Shown: one piece after another, positions 12,624 to 24,529 of the stretch
Layout: each line of letters begins with the position of its first letter
Position numbering within the stretch: position 1 is the first letter of the stretch
Assembly (NCBI GenBank): GCA_014904985.1
Contig: MU129033.1
Span: 127,943 to 191,942, forward strand
DNA: 64,000 nucleotides
Direction of reading: 5' to 3'
Source: Hydnum rufescens UP504
Taxonomy: Eukaryota > Basidiomycota > Agaricomycetes > Cantharellales > Hydnaceae
Made by a program: the position numbers and the translations under genes
Notes under the pieces: generated by a model
What the model saw: only the letters and a program-made list of their open reading frames with translations
The model's database searches: none
What the model was told of the DNA's origin: nothing

Positions 12624-13974
12624 TGTTGGAGGGATAAATCCCCACCACATAGAATTCGCATTATCACCTGACTACCTCCTCAAACAAATCCAGTATATTC
12701 AACTCCACCTCTTCCATCTCTCATCATTCCTTTTATTATTAAATAGCATGGATTCCCCTCTTTCAAAACCATGGCCCACTCACTTCTCCTCCACCTTGTA
12801 TATGAGACAATTATTTGTCAACCTCCAGGTCTTCAACAGACTACCTGATTTTGTATTTACCTTGAGTCCAGCCAATTGTGGCTTTGGCAATTCAACTTGC
12901 CTTCTTCATTGATGCTCAATCCAGTGTTCTGTGCCATTTGTCTCAAGGGCAATATACAAGTCCCAATTATATAATCAATATTGCCTAATCCCTTGGATCC
13001 AACTTGCGGATTAGTCACATGTTAAATAGGGGCTATTCCAATACTTGGAAGGAGTATTTCGCAAATATCTCCCTCACTTTTGATTGGATTGACTCGAAGA
13101 AATAGCACCCAGAAGGCTATGATCAGTACCAGACACATGTTTATCAGATGTGAACTGCATCCTCCAGATCAATTTTACCCCATGCTCCACACTACCCTTC
13201 AGTATTTCATACATATCTCCACCAGTTTTGATCCGATTCATTAGAAGCAACCACCCCTGGAAAGATGCTAAAAATCCGCATCGAATGGTACTAAGGGCAA
13301 AACGAGTGGATTAGAAATTGGCTTTCTGTAATTTAGTCTCCCCATGTCTCATTTCACTTCTATCTCCACTTTTCTGATTACTAAAGGCAATTATCGTTTC
13401 AGCACCCTATGTCCAATGTAGGGTACATCTAGGGTGACCAGTTCCACTCTTCCCCAAGGGATTCTGTTCAGTAGGAGAGCAGGAATACCTTGGTTAAGCC
13501 ATATTCCCCTATTCTGACTTGTTAATTGACTGTTTCCTTCAGTTTTGAAGCTTTTGACTTGATTCCTTTTTCATCATTTTTGCCTTAACCCCACCTTTCT
13601 GTCAGTTACCATAGTATTTTTCTGTGATGTATATTAAGTGCAGGAGATGCAAATGTCCTTTGTCTTTTCCCCCATCCTCAGTTGAAAAGCTAGTTGCACT
13701 GCTGCTGGTGTCAGGGTAAATTCCACAACTCAACCCCTACTAATTACACTTTTGATAGGTTCTCAAGAGGAGGACCTAGAGTGTGATTCCCAGATTTAAC
13801 AACCCTTCATTTATTGTCTGGATAGGCTCTGTCTATACAGGACAATTCCACACATCCAAAGACCTCTCTTTCCCTTGGACCTCAACCTACAGATTGAACC
13901 TGTGATCCCTTCTCTTCATCCTCATTTCCATTTTGCAGACTGTGGCTGGATTTGACCTTCATTTCCCACTTACA
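12624..13974 (+). repeat. 5' LTR of B2
   Basis: It starts TGTTGGAGGGATAAATCC and ends CACTTACA. It is 1351 bp and collinear with B1 and B3. It includes the CTCC-TCAGTTTTGAT modules and the block GTTCAGTAGGAGAG shared with the other B copies. Directly after it comes AATCTGGTGGTCC, which could be the primer binding site, but this is uncertain. Confidence 0.8.
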
Positions 13975-14077
13975 AATCTGGTGGTCCTTACAGGGGGTCA
14001 CAACTCTCAATCCATATCCAATCAATTCAATTGTTTAAATCATGGCCACAAACATGTCTACTACTATGTTTGCCCAT

Positions 14078-14541
14078 ATGCCAGGACCATGATCCAGAGA
14101 TGCTCCACAATTCAAAGGAAAAAGGGTTTTATGTTTCCTCACAGAATATGAATTCTGCACTATTGCAGCCCATCTTACTCCATCTCAAACAATCCATCAG
14201 ATCACTTGCTACTGTAGCACAAAGTCAGAAAGGTTTATTGAATCTTTAGATGAGTACTATAGTGATGACTGGGAGGCCTTTAAGGCCCATCTTTTGGATT
14301 ACTACCCCTCTGAAGAGGAGAAGCCCTATTACAAATTGGATCATTTACTTAAGTTTGTCTGCAAGGACAGGAAGCTATCATCCATCGAAAAGTTCAACAA
14401 TTACATTTGGGAATTCACCATTATCACTTGTGCTCTTGAAGATCAGAAGGTGCTCTCACAAACTGATAAGTACAACTATTTTTGGAGAGGCATTAAGCCT
14501 GTGTCCCTCCATGATGAAATAGGACATGTCTTGAGACATTA
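14078..14541 (+). pseudogene. gag fragment of LTR element B2
   Basis: The frame in register with 14294 is open from about 14078 to 14541. It shows the Agaricomycete gypsy gag capsid signature: PQFKGKRVLCFLTEYEF, RFIESLDEYY-DDWEAFK, LLDYYPSEEEKPYYKLDHLL. An upstream TGA near 14075 and the MITE at the 3' end break it. The zinc knuckle and all of pol are absent. Confidence 0.75.
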
Positions 14542-14746
14542 GGGGGTTTCACAATACACAAATATCTTTCCAAATCACTCCCAAACAGCATGCAAATGAG
14601 TTTCCAAATGAGCTCCAAAAGACTTTTGCAAAATGATTTGGGTGGCATTTGGACAGGTATTTGGGCCTCAGGAGGTCCAAATACCCTTCCAAATGGAACC
14701 CAAATCCATTTGGAAGGGTATTTGGACCTCCAGAGGCCCAAATACC
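14542..14746. mobile_element. TA-target MITE fragment with long hairpin
   Basis: It starts GGGGGTTTCA after TA (14540-14541), the same terminus as the complete MITE at 35264. It contains a near-perfect hairpin, 14654-14748, with 43 bp arms (CAGGTATTTGGGCCTC...) and a 9 bp loop. The right terminus is missing because the A2 LTR begins at 14747; the last two hairpin bases coincide with the TG of that LTR. Confidence 0.6.
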
Positions 14747-15326
14747 TGTAATAACATGGTCCTTGACTTTGAGGGACTGCAGTATTTGTTGTTGTTAGAT
14801 GAGGCAGATTCATTGGACCTGTGAACAGAAAGGGGAAAGTAATCCAACTGCTCTAAGCACTGGCTTTGAGTGGGAGGGCCATGAACAAAGCTAAGCACTG
14901 GCTTTGCTTCAGATGGGGGAGAAGCAAGAGGAGAGGGGGGAATGAGTTCAGGGAAGATGGTAGTAGCTGACCAAAGGGCTCAGCTACTATCTATGTGGGG
15001 GGAGAATAGTTAGCAGGTACACTAGAGGGATGTACTTACCTAACTGAGTCACACTCGTACATGACTCCCCTTATCCATCTCTGCCCCATGCTCTATGGCG
15101 ACAGATCATGGGTCTTGGTGTGGTTGATTTGTTATGCAACTTGGTCATGTAGTTGCTGCATGGCTACATTGATTTCATGGTTCGTGCAGGAGCTACAAGG
15201 TCTGGGCAAAAGAGTACTTTGATTCTGGTGCCATGGGGACTTAGAATCCTTGTGGCCATGCTATTACATAAGGTACAAACAGGACATTACAAGTATATAC
15301 CTTAGGAATTGAGGCTCTATATTACA
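14747..15326 (-). repeat. 3' LTR of copy A2
   Basis: Read on the minus strand it begins TGTAATATAGAGCC and ends GTTATTACA, 580 bp, collinear with the A1 and A3 LTRs. It includes the intron-like leader segment and the TAGTAGCTG stem. A G-rich polypurine-like tract lies just upstream on the minus strand (15327-15335). Confidence 0.85.
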
Positions 15327-15343
15327 TTTCCCCCAGTGTGGCA

Positions 15344-17949
15344 TCAGGATTCTAACAGGAGAATACCCATATCCTTGAGGTCCAAGTCATTGAACATAAT
15401 TTCATAATGTTCATACCATCCGTTCCAGTGAAATTTCTTGCCTGCATATGTGCCATAAGCAGTGAGGGAGGTGGGATCAACTCCAGGGGTAGCCCAGGCG
15501 AGCCACTCAAGCATGATTCAGTGGGGGCCCCCAAAAGGTATTTGGATGTTAAACTTGATGGGGTCCTGATAGGACAGGTGCTTCCACATTAAGGAATCCA
15601 ATTTTTGTGTGGCTTCGAGCAATTCTCTAGCATTAATGACCATGAGCAAATGTAGATACTCAATTTGTTTGGTGAGGAGCATTAAGATCTCCTGGGAAGT
15701 AAGAAGATAGTGGGACATGAGACTTTGAGAAAGCCCTTGAACTTGTGGAGGACTGTCAGGGTGGAAGAGCTTGCTCAAGTCAGCAGATTTGAAGTTCATG
15801 TTGGGGGGTTGTGAGGGGCTGCCCTTCACCCAGATAGGCTGTGGGAGTGGGCAGAGCTCCATCCTTTGGTGGATTCATGAGGATATTACCTTGAGCACCC
15901 TCTCTGAAACTTCAGGACTCCATGGGTGGTAGAGACTTTCATTGTATTGCCAAGCATGGGCAGAGGGCTCAGAAGGGTAGAATTTAGCAGCTAACTTCTG
16001 GCTTTCCAAGGCCCTATGTGCACAGTCCCTTTCCATGAAGATGAGAGTGAGATGGGGCTCTTCATAGAGCCACTGCTTAACCCCTGACCCATATTGCTTG
16101 AGTAGCTCCTCCTCCAGGTGTTCCTCCAATTTCAGATACATGAATGGGTAAAATTCCACTGGGAATTGGTCTGTCTGTGCATCCAGTGGTCCCCAGACAT
16201 TGTTGGGGTCTACCTTTTCAGTCGGTCTGGCTGCCATCTCCAGGGTATCATTGGTTGAAGGGCTGGCATCTTCGGGTAGAGTGAAATCAGAGGTTGGGGG
16301 CTGTTCATCGTCCTTGTAGGGCGTAAGTTCTTCTTCAGGATATTTGACTATATTTGCACATGGTCTGACATGTCACTCTGGTGGTGACTCAGGGCAGGGC
16401 CACCACAAGGACCCCATGGCTGCAGTGATGTAGGGATCGTAGTCTTCCATGCAGGTAAGTAGTGTAGGAGGGCGCCATGGGACTGTAGAGCTGGATTGAT
16501 CAGTCATGCCACCTGCTTGTACCGGAGCTGCAGCATAGGGAGCGATTTGGGCTGGTGCCACTCAAATCCCCTGCGTTTGGCCCACTCCTGGCATAAAGGG
16601 TAGTTTTGGGCTAACAGTGGTGGGGGAGGGGTAGCATCTTCATGGTTGGCCCATTTGGTTAGCAGCAATGTTTCCTTGCCAAGACATTCTTGTAATTTGT
16701 TCAGAATTGGCAGATAACCTCCTTTGTGAGTGTGTGATAGCCAGCACATGAGACCCTCCAAGTAATTCTCATTGGGGGGACCCTGGGGCATGCAAAAGTA
16801 GGAGGGGTGGTGATGGTAGTAAGGACCTGTCATCCTAGTTTCCTGCAGATGCCCCTTTTCCATCACCCATATTTCCTCCAGCAGGTTCATGAGTTGCTGA
16901 CATCCCAGGTCTGCTAGTCATTTCTCAAAGGACTTGTGGATCAGTTTCTGTGCATAAGCATCCTGTAAGTCCTGGTGAGGGTGCCTGGCCTTGATGTCCT
17001 TGTCCACATCAGTCCAAAGGGGCAAGTACTGCGTGGTGCCATGGGGGTAGAGTTCAAGGCTGGGGGTTTTGTTTTCTATAGCCAACAACCATACAGGAGC
17101 TCCCAATTCTGTGAGCCCTCTACCAATGAGGACAGAGTGACAATCATGACTGGAGACAATCAGGCCTGTCAGGCATGTGGTAGTTCAGAATCATGGAGGT
17201 CAGAATCACTCCTTGAAACATAGGAGGAGGAGAATGACTTGAAAGGCAAGGGTTACAAATCTGGTAGCATTGAGCATGTGCCTTCTGAGTCCTTGCACAA
17301 CATGAGCCATTTTCCATGTGGGGGCTGGGGTCATTCCTTGCTGGAGAAGATACTGCCAGGATGACCCAAAGTGCCAATCCGGGTCATAGCTGGATGGCAA
17401 GATGATGTGGAAGCAGGTTGTCACTTGGTCTATCTGCCTTATGCATCATAGCATTGTTTCTCCTGCCGATCAGACCTCCTTGAGGAATTTTAGTGAGGGG
17501 GAGCATAGGTTAGGATCTGGGCCTCATGATTGTAGAAGGTGAATATGTGGGTTGAAGTTGAATTGCAGGACATTGAGGGGGATGAAGGCTCAATGCAGTG
17601 GGAAGGCATAAACTTTGGGGAGCAGTTGGGTTCAGTATGTCCATTTGAACTTCCCTAGCCATCCCCACTCATCTAGATGTTCCCAGTGGTAACCGTAAGG
17701 GTCATTCGCAAATGGGGGTAGCCCTTGGACCTGAGGGTAAGGCCCTGCAAGATTCAGTGCAGTAAGACAATATACAAAGAAGCAGGTGCATTGTTGGGTC
17801 AAGAGATATTCCACTGGACAATGTTCTGGATTGTCCTCGTCCCCATACTGTGCATAGTGGAGGTCCATGGGGTCAGTATTGTCTCCAGGCATCGCATAGT
17901 GGTGTCCACATCTGATACCTCTGTGTTTGCAGGCTCTGGGTTGTTGCAT
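15344..17949 (-). pseudogene. Extra ORF (ORF3) of gypsy copy A2, unknown function
   Basis: The start is the ATG at 17949 (MQQPRACKHRGIRCG), the same start as A1 and A3; the end is TGA at 15344-15346. Long open stretches remain: 16504-16890 (EEIWVMEKGHLQ, GGYLPILNKLQECLG), 15875-16237 (QTDQFPVEFYPFMYLKLEE) and 17206-17424 (FHIILPSSYDPDWHFGSS). It shares two in-frame TGA codons with the other copies, but a third TGA of A1 and A3 (A3 57361) is a sense CAA here. No known domain recognised. Confidence 0.75.
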
Positions 17950-18056
17950 CGTGATTGCTAGCAGGAAGGCAGAAATGAAGGTTGATATTTGAGGTTGAGG
18001 TTGAGGTTGTGGAGTGGGGAGAGGAATGCTAAGAGAAGGGGCGGATGGAGGTTCCC

Positions 18057-21000
18057 TTATGACCTCGTGGGGTCCTCGTTTTTGCCACCATGTTCCTTCA
18101 GGGTCTTGTGGTACTCCCTGAGGCATGAGAAGGCATTTTACAGGCCCATCTCAGGCTCAAACATGTCATGCTCAGGCCCATATCCTTTCCACCTCACTAG
18201 ATACTCCTTCCTTCTTCTCAATCAATTGTAGCGATGTCCTACTATTCTCTCAACCTCATATTCTTCCTCCTTGGTTAACTCTCCCAATTCAGGGAGCTTA
18301 GATTGTCCATCACCCTATTCATCCTGATGGTATTTGGTTAGATGCTGTATATTTATGATGGGATGCATCTTGTACTCAGGTGGTATATTTACATGGTAGA
18401 CTACTGGGTTAATATTCTCTGAGATCTGGAAAGGCCCTATGCACCATTGTACTAGCTTCTTCCCCACGCCTTGCATGTCCACTAATCCAGAGAATGGGGA
18501 TTCACTAGAACCTCATCTCCTTCTTCAAATTCTTCATTGTGTCTCCTTGCATTATAGGCTTTCACCTGTCTGGCTTGGGCTCTTGCTAGCATGTCCCTGG
18601 CTAAATAACAATGGGCCTCCAGCTCACCCATGAATGAGGAAGTGGATGCATTGTCAAGCTCAATCTGCTTAATGCCTCTTCTTACCAGGTCCATGGCTGT
18701 CACCTTAGTCCTAGGGGAGTATCCATGTAAAAGGAAGAAAGCCAAATAACTGGTGGAGGTATGGGGTGTAGAGTTGTGGGCCATCGCAAGCATTCTGAGC
18801 CACTGGGCCCAGGAACTGCAATTCCCTGCTGTGTAGGCATGTAATGTGGCTTCCAATGTATCATTGGCCTTCTCTGTCTGTCTGTCTGTCTGCGGGTGAT
18901 GGGAAGTCGAGAGGAGTAAATCTAAATTGAGATGTTTGGTGACCAATGCCCAAAAGGATCAAGACCACCTGGTGTCCCGGTTGGCAATCATTTGCCTTGG
19001 AAGGCCATACTTCTAGATGACATGCTGGATGAACATTTTGGCGAAACCCTCCTGCTGAAGGCCCAAGGTAGTGGGAACGTATTGGACAAACTTAGTAAGT
19101 TTGTCCACTATCACTAGTACTGCATCATGCCCCTCTGACTTCGGGAGGCCCACAATAAGGTCCAGGGCCACTACCTTGAATGGGAGTAGTGGAATTGCAT
19201 GAGGGCGGAGCTTTCCCATTGGCCCTCACTTGTCTGGTTTGGTCTTCTGGCAGATGTCGCATGTTTTAGTATATTCAACAATGTTGGCCCACATTGTTGG
19301 CCAATAAAATCGTGTGGCCAGCTTATGGAATAACCTCGAGGATCCAGCATGGGCTGTTTCCCAAGGTGACTCATGGGATTCCTGGAGTATCCTGTGTACC
19401 TCTGACTTTGGCATGCATAATCACACTACCTAGTCTGCATCTTGAAAGATCAGGAGTCCCTCATTGGACTTGTAGAATCTCTGGGCCACTAGGAGCTCTG
19501 ATTTGTCTGCTGCTGCCTTGATCCATGGCTGTTGGAAGCTAGGGTCAGCCTGGTACCCTCTGGTGAATGCTTCCACTCACTGGGGACTAATTTCAATGTC
19601 CAGTGTTCATGGTGTGTACTCTTGACCAGGGGGGTTCGCTGTTTGAGCCCTTCTCCAGGCAGCCTGCTCTATCTTGTCCAGCATGTTGGCAGGGGCTTCC
19701 TTGGTGCCCTGCAGCTCCTGTTTCTTGCTCTGAGCTTGGGTCAAGAGGAATGCTGCTCACTCTGCTGGCTTCCTTTCCACTGTGTCCTCCCATGCAAATA
19801 CTGGTTGTGTGGGGAGCTGACTCAGTAAGGAGGGTGAGTTATCCTCCACAGGCAATTGATGCAGTGGAATCTGTCACAGCCTTGAGAGGGGGTTGATGTT
19901 CAAGTGAACAATGCCTGCCCTATGCACTATGTCCAGGCCTGGGTATGCTGCGAATACTGCCCCCCATGCCGTGAGACACCTGTTCATGTTCTCATATGTC
20001 CGGGCCACTGTAGAGCTGCATGATCTGTGATCACTATATTCTTCTCTCCTTCGATGAAGGGTTGGAATCGCACTAGTGCTTCCTTAACCCCTAGGGCTTC
20101 TCTTTCCATTGCTGAATAGTTCTGCTCCACTGACTTCAGGGATCTGCTCCAGTAGGCTATTACTCACTTGACATATACTGTTGTAGTTTCTATGTCTTCG
20201 GCCCAGGGGTCGGGGTCAGGCATGTCGTTTGTATTTTTTGAGATTTGACAGGTGATTCTCGGGACCTGTTCTCCTTTGGAATGGGCATTGAGGATCCTGT
20301 CATATATTTCCATGCCCTTTAGATCTCTGACTGCCATCAGCTGTACCTGTTGGCTCCTATCGCTATGTCAGAAGTGTCAGAATAAATATGGTATGGCCTA
20401 GCAGGCATCGAGTGTCCAAGTATGGGGGCTGAAATGAGTTCTTCTTTGATATCCTCAAAGGCTCACTCTTGCTTGGCCCCCCAGATCCAATTCATGCCCT
20501 TTCATAGCAGTTCAAGTAGAGGCACTGCTCATTCTGAGTAGTGCAGTATAAAATGTGAGAAGTAGACTGCCATTCCTAAGAACATTTGTAGCATCACCCT
20601 GTTGGGTGGTATAGAAGAAGGGTTGGGAGCTCTGATGACTGTCAAATCAAAATCTGGTTCAGCCAGTGTGTAGATGGGAGACTGTATTTCTGTTGTTATT
20701 CGTTGGGCTGGTTTGCTTCAATGGTTGATCACACTCTGCAAGATGTGTATGGTGTTCAGTGGAGAATAGGAAGGGATATGGACTAGCTGTAGTCAATGAT
20801 ATATCGTTTGGGATGCTTGTAGAAAGGCTTATATGTAGGGGATGCTTGTAGAAAGGCTTATACATAGGCGATGCTTGTAGAAAGGCTTATATGTTGTGTG
20901 GGATGCTTATAGAAAGGCTTATATGTCTGGGATGCTTGTGGAAAGGCTTATACATCGTTTGTGTTGTGTTAGTCTGTTTACTGATATTTGTGTATTCTTG

Positions 21001-24000
21001 TTTATGTTCTCCTGGTCAAAATGCAGATATCTGTGGGTTATAGACTGGTCAGTGCTTGGTTAGTCTTGTTAGTATGTTTCTTTCTTCTTTCTTCAAAACC
21101 TGATACATATTTTGTTATGCTTACTTTTCCTTGGATGTCCAGCAACTCTAACCTTAGGTCCTGCAACTATCCTTGGCTTTAGTGATTCACGTACAGGGCT
21201 ACCAGTGGCTTTGTCTCAACAACCTTGAAGATGACTTAGCTCCAGATGGCTTATAGATAGACTGTTCTTTAGAGGCAAGCAGAAAAGTTGACAGTGGTTG
21301 ACAGTGATGATTTCCAGAGAGGAGATGATTGTGTGGGGATACAGGAAATCTACCAGCTTTTATACCTTTCTGAAGGTGGCTGTGTTTAAGAAATATGACT
21401 CCCTCATGGGTGAGTCATATGTGAGTCATAGGTGAGAACAAAAGAAAAATAACAAGATGATGTCATAATGCGGTCATAGCTGAGTCATGCATAAGGAGAA
21501 CAAAAGGAATCATGAGGGGGTGATGTCATAGTGATGTCATTCATAAAGAGAACAAAAGGAATCATGAGGGGGGGTGATGTCACCAATTTGCTGAGCATGT
21601 GGAATGCTTGGAGCATGAGGTCACTGACCATGTGGAGCATTCTGGAGGTGAAATGAAAGGATATCTCCAGGTTTTGGAGATTAATTTGAGCATAGTCCAA
21701 TGGTTAAGGTGTTTTGTTGTTGGTTGATAATGGGGACAAGTGCATGGGATGGGATTCGATGCAGAAACAGCAGTTTGCATCCCCAATAGACGTTCTTGGT
21801 ATCATTAAATGCAGATTTTTAACAGCTTTCTGGGTGCAGTGGTTTCGAGCAGATCCGGTGTAAACTGACAGAGAAATTCATTTTTTACTGATGGGTGTTG
21901 ATTCTGATAGTAATATCATTCTGTAGAGTTCAGTTTTGATCTGTTCTTTGTGCGCTGGGTACCGTTGGATGCGGATTTTTTATATCTTTCTGGGTGCAGT
22001 TGTTTCGAGAGGATTAAATGTGAACTGACGGAGAAATTCATTTTTTACTGGAAATCCTGGATTTTGGTAGTAAAATTGGCCTGGAGAGTGCAGTTTTGGT
22101 CCGTTCAACTTGTGTTTGGTACCGTTCAAAAGGTGTGAATCGTAGCTCTCTAAGCATTATATGGGTGTACCTCTCCAATCAAAACTGACAGAGTTATAGA
22201 ACAAATTCGATTTCTGCATGTAGCCATAATTAATTTCGTAATTGGTCATGTGATCATCCAAAGGCTGGGAGTGGTGTGATTTCACATTTTCTGATACTGG
22301 ATGTTTTTATCTTCCACAGTGGACATGCCAAACTCATGACAGCCTTAATTTTCTCCTTATGAGTTGAAAGCCCTAGTTGAGAGACTTTCTGCCCCAACAA
22401 GAGAATGGAAGTGTACATAAAGTGGCACTTCTTGGGGGCTAAAGTTAATCCAGCCTCTGCACAAGCTTGAAGGACTTGGTCGAGGTGCCCCAGGTGCTCC
22501 TCATATGATTTTGAGTACACTACTATGTTGTCGATGTACACCAGTGAGAATATCATAGAAAAGGAGTGAGGATGGCTTGCATCATCCTTTGAAAGATCGA
22601 GGGGCTGTTCCTAAGGCCAGAGGGCATTTGTTTGAACTGCCAGAGCCCCCAATGAGAACGAAAAGCTGTCTTCTCCCTATCCTCCTCTTCCATCATCATC
22701 TGGTGGAACCCGGCCAATGCATCGAGGGTGGACAGGACTTGCAATTCTGATAGAGCTTGTAGGATTTCCATTTGCCAGGGAATTGGGAATTCATCTGGTA
22801 TGGTCATGGTGTTGAGTTTCCTGTAGTCTATGCAGAATCTCAGCTTCCCATTTCAGTACACTATGACTACAGGGGTGGCCCAGGGACTTTTCAAAGGTTC
22901 CACCACTTTCTGGCAGATCCACTTTTCCATCTGCTTGTCGATCACTTGTCTTTTCACTGGCAAGGCCCCATACATGGGCATGGATATGGGGTGCCCCTCC
23001 TCCTTTGTGTGGATCCTGGTGATCATCTCCAACATCCCCAGGCAATTGTCAAACCTGAACACCTGGATGTGCTTTCTGATCAAGGCCAGGGTCTTCACTT
23101 TTATGTCTGGAGGGGCATCTGGAGCAATATCTATGAGCTCCTCCAGTTTCTTCAAGTCATACATAGTAGGGCCTGCCAGCTCTGTCATCTTAGGGCCCCA
23201 TAGCTCGTTGGGATCATCAGGTCCTGGGGGGATCTCTAGTGCTTGCAACTTTGCTAATGCTTGATCTGATAGATCCTTGTCCCCTAGTGATCCTTGGGTG
23301 ATCTTCTGCACCACCTGGGTGTAGGCTCTCAAGCACTGTGTTCATTTGTCATCCCTGGCTCTATCAAAATACTGCTCCGGGTCATGCAGGATGCCTAGTA
23401 TGTTGCCCTTGCGAATCCACTCTGCAGAGGGGGATGTATTGGCTACTTGCACTATTAGCTCTTTAGACTTAAGCAGTGCTGATGGGGCTGCTAGGAAGCA
23501 CCCATTACTCATGGGAAGTGTAACCCTCTCCATGAACCACTCCTTGCACCCCTTAGCTAGACCTTCCATGGGAACCCTGGTGACCCAACCAGGACGGATC
23601 CTCACATCCTTTGCAGCTTTCAGCAAGTGGGGTGTGCGCCAGTGTTCTTGGTCATTGTTAGGGTTCCTGGAAGTGGCTAGGTGTGTGGCACAATTCTTTA
23701 TCTCTGGAGGATGCCAAGGCCAGACTTGGAAATCTCTGGTCAAAGGGGGAGTTGAGTGGGCTGGGGTGTCAAATCATTCCCCTGGCTGGTTAATTGACAG
23801 GCACGTCCCTTGCACTGATCTCAGTATGGAGACCTCATAATTGACCTGGAAATCCTCTCCTAGCAACACTGGGACATTCATTCCTGGTATCACATATGCC
23901 TCCTCGATGAATTCTAGCATTCAGCCATCCATTGTAGGCATGAAGACTTGAAGATTTATGTAGCCTAATATTTTTGCTTGATTGGTGAGTTCAAAAAGGC

Positions 24001-24526
24001 TAAGCTTCATTCCTTTTTGTAATCTTGGACACCGTTCCAACATGTTATAGCATTCCTCTGATATCAGAGTAATATCCATGCCTGAATCTAGTCACAGCTG
24101 TACTTCCAGGCTCAAGAGTGACCCCAAGTGGCCACCATACACACTGAGTGCCATAATGCCAAGGGCTGATTTCCCTGGGGGTGTAGTTCTAGCCTTGAGG
24201 CAACAAATGACCTTCACTGAAAGGTCAGTTGGGGCCTTTAGTAATTCCAGGGGCCTGTTCTCAGCTGGTTTTGACATTGCGGCCATGGCTATGAGTTGCT
24301 GACTTGTTTCTCCCAAATCATAGGAGTGTTGCCTCTCAGGAGGTTTTCTTGGTGGACCCAAGAAGGATTTCACAGGCAGGGGAGGCTGTATATTACTCAT
24401 TGCTATGTTTACAGCATGCAACAGGTGTTCTTGAGTCTCTATATATGTGGGCTTCTGATAAGTTACAGGGGAACTAGATGGCAAAGCTGTGTTTGTCCAT
24501 CCCATAATTAAAAATCCTAGCTGGAA
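18057..24526 (-). pseudogene. A2 pol: protease, RT, RNase H, integrase, chromodomain
   Basis: From high to low coordinates: protease with LDSGMDITLIS (near 24070), where A3 has the expected DSGA; PR-RT linker (FMERVTLPMSNGCFLAAPS); RT from about 22850 (VVEPLKSPWATP), with GFHQM and the active-site motif YIDN instead of YIDD at about 22535, a catalytic Asp to Asn change; RT then broken by C1; RNase H remnants 19850-20600; integrase 18480-19560 (SEGHDAVLVIVDKLTKFVQY, DRQTEKAN); chromodomain about 18090-18260. Many stops and shifts. Pol ends at TAA 18057-18059. Confidence 0.85.
20610..22318 (-). mobile_element. Solo LTR-like element C1 inserted in A2 RT
   Basis: It is bounded by a perfect 4 bp duplication GTGG (20606-20609 and 22319-22322). 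Termini on the plus strand are TATAGAAGA and CTTCCACA; read on the minus strand it starts TGTGGAAGA, a plausible LTR TG start. It has no ORF. Three internal modules each run from a CTCC-TCAG core to a GCATCCAACGGTACC-like end, as in the B LTRs. Five copies of a unit around GGATGCTTGTAGAAAGGCTT lie at 20811-20955, where C2 has only one. Confidence 0.75.
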
Positions 24527-24529
24527 TCT

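Larger units (their letters stand above)
12624..14541 (+). mobile_element. LTR retrotransposon B2, 5' LTR and gag only
   Basis: A full-length family B LTR (12624-13974) is followed by a gag frame, unlike the solo LTRs B1 and B3, so the gag identifies family B as a gypsy-type element. Its 3' part is missing: gag is cut at 14540-14541 by a TA-target MITE, and gypsy copy A2 starts at 14747. Confidence 0.75.

Noticed and set aside
12620..12667. Start of the minus-strand frame 12191-12667 within the LTR
   Set aside because: The first 15 codons are LTR sequence that also appears in unrelated contexts at 1125 and 24727; the junction is an insertion point.
17955..18126. Pro-Gln-rich N-terminal extension of A2 ORF3
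   Set aside because: It lies between the pol stop and the ATG conserved in three copies; the A1 and A3 equivalents contain stops.
20811..20955. Short regularly spaced repeats resembling a CRISPR
   Set aside because: Units are adjacent with no unique spacers and lie inside a retroelement LTR of a eukaryote.
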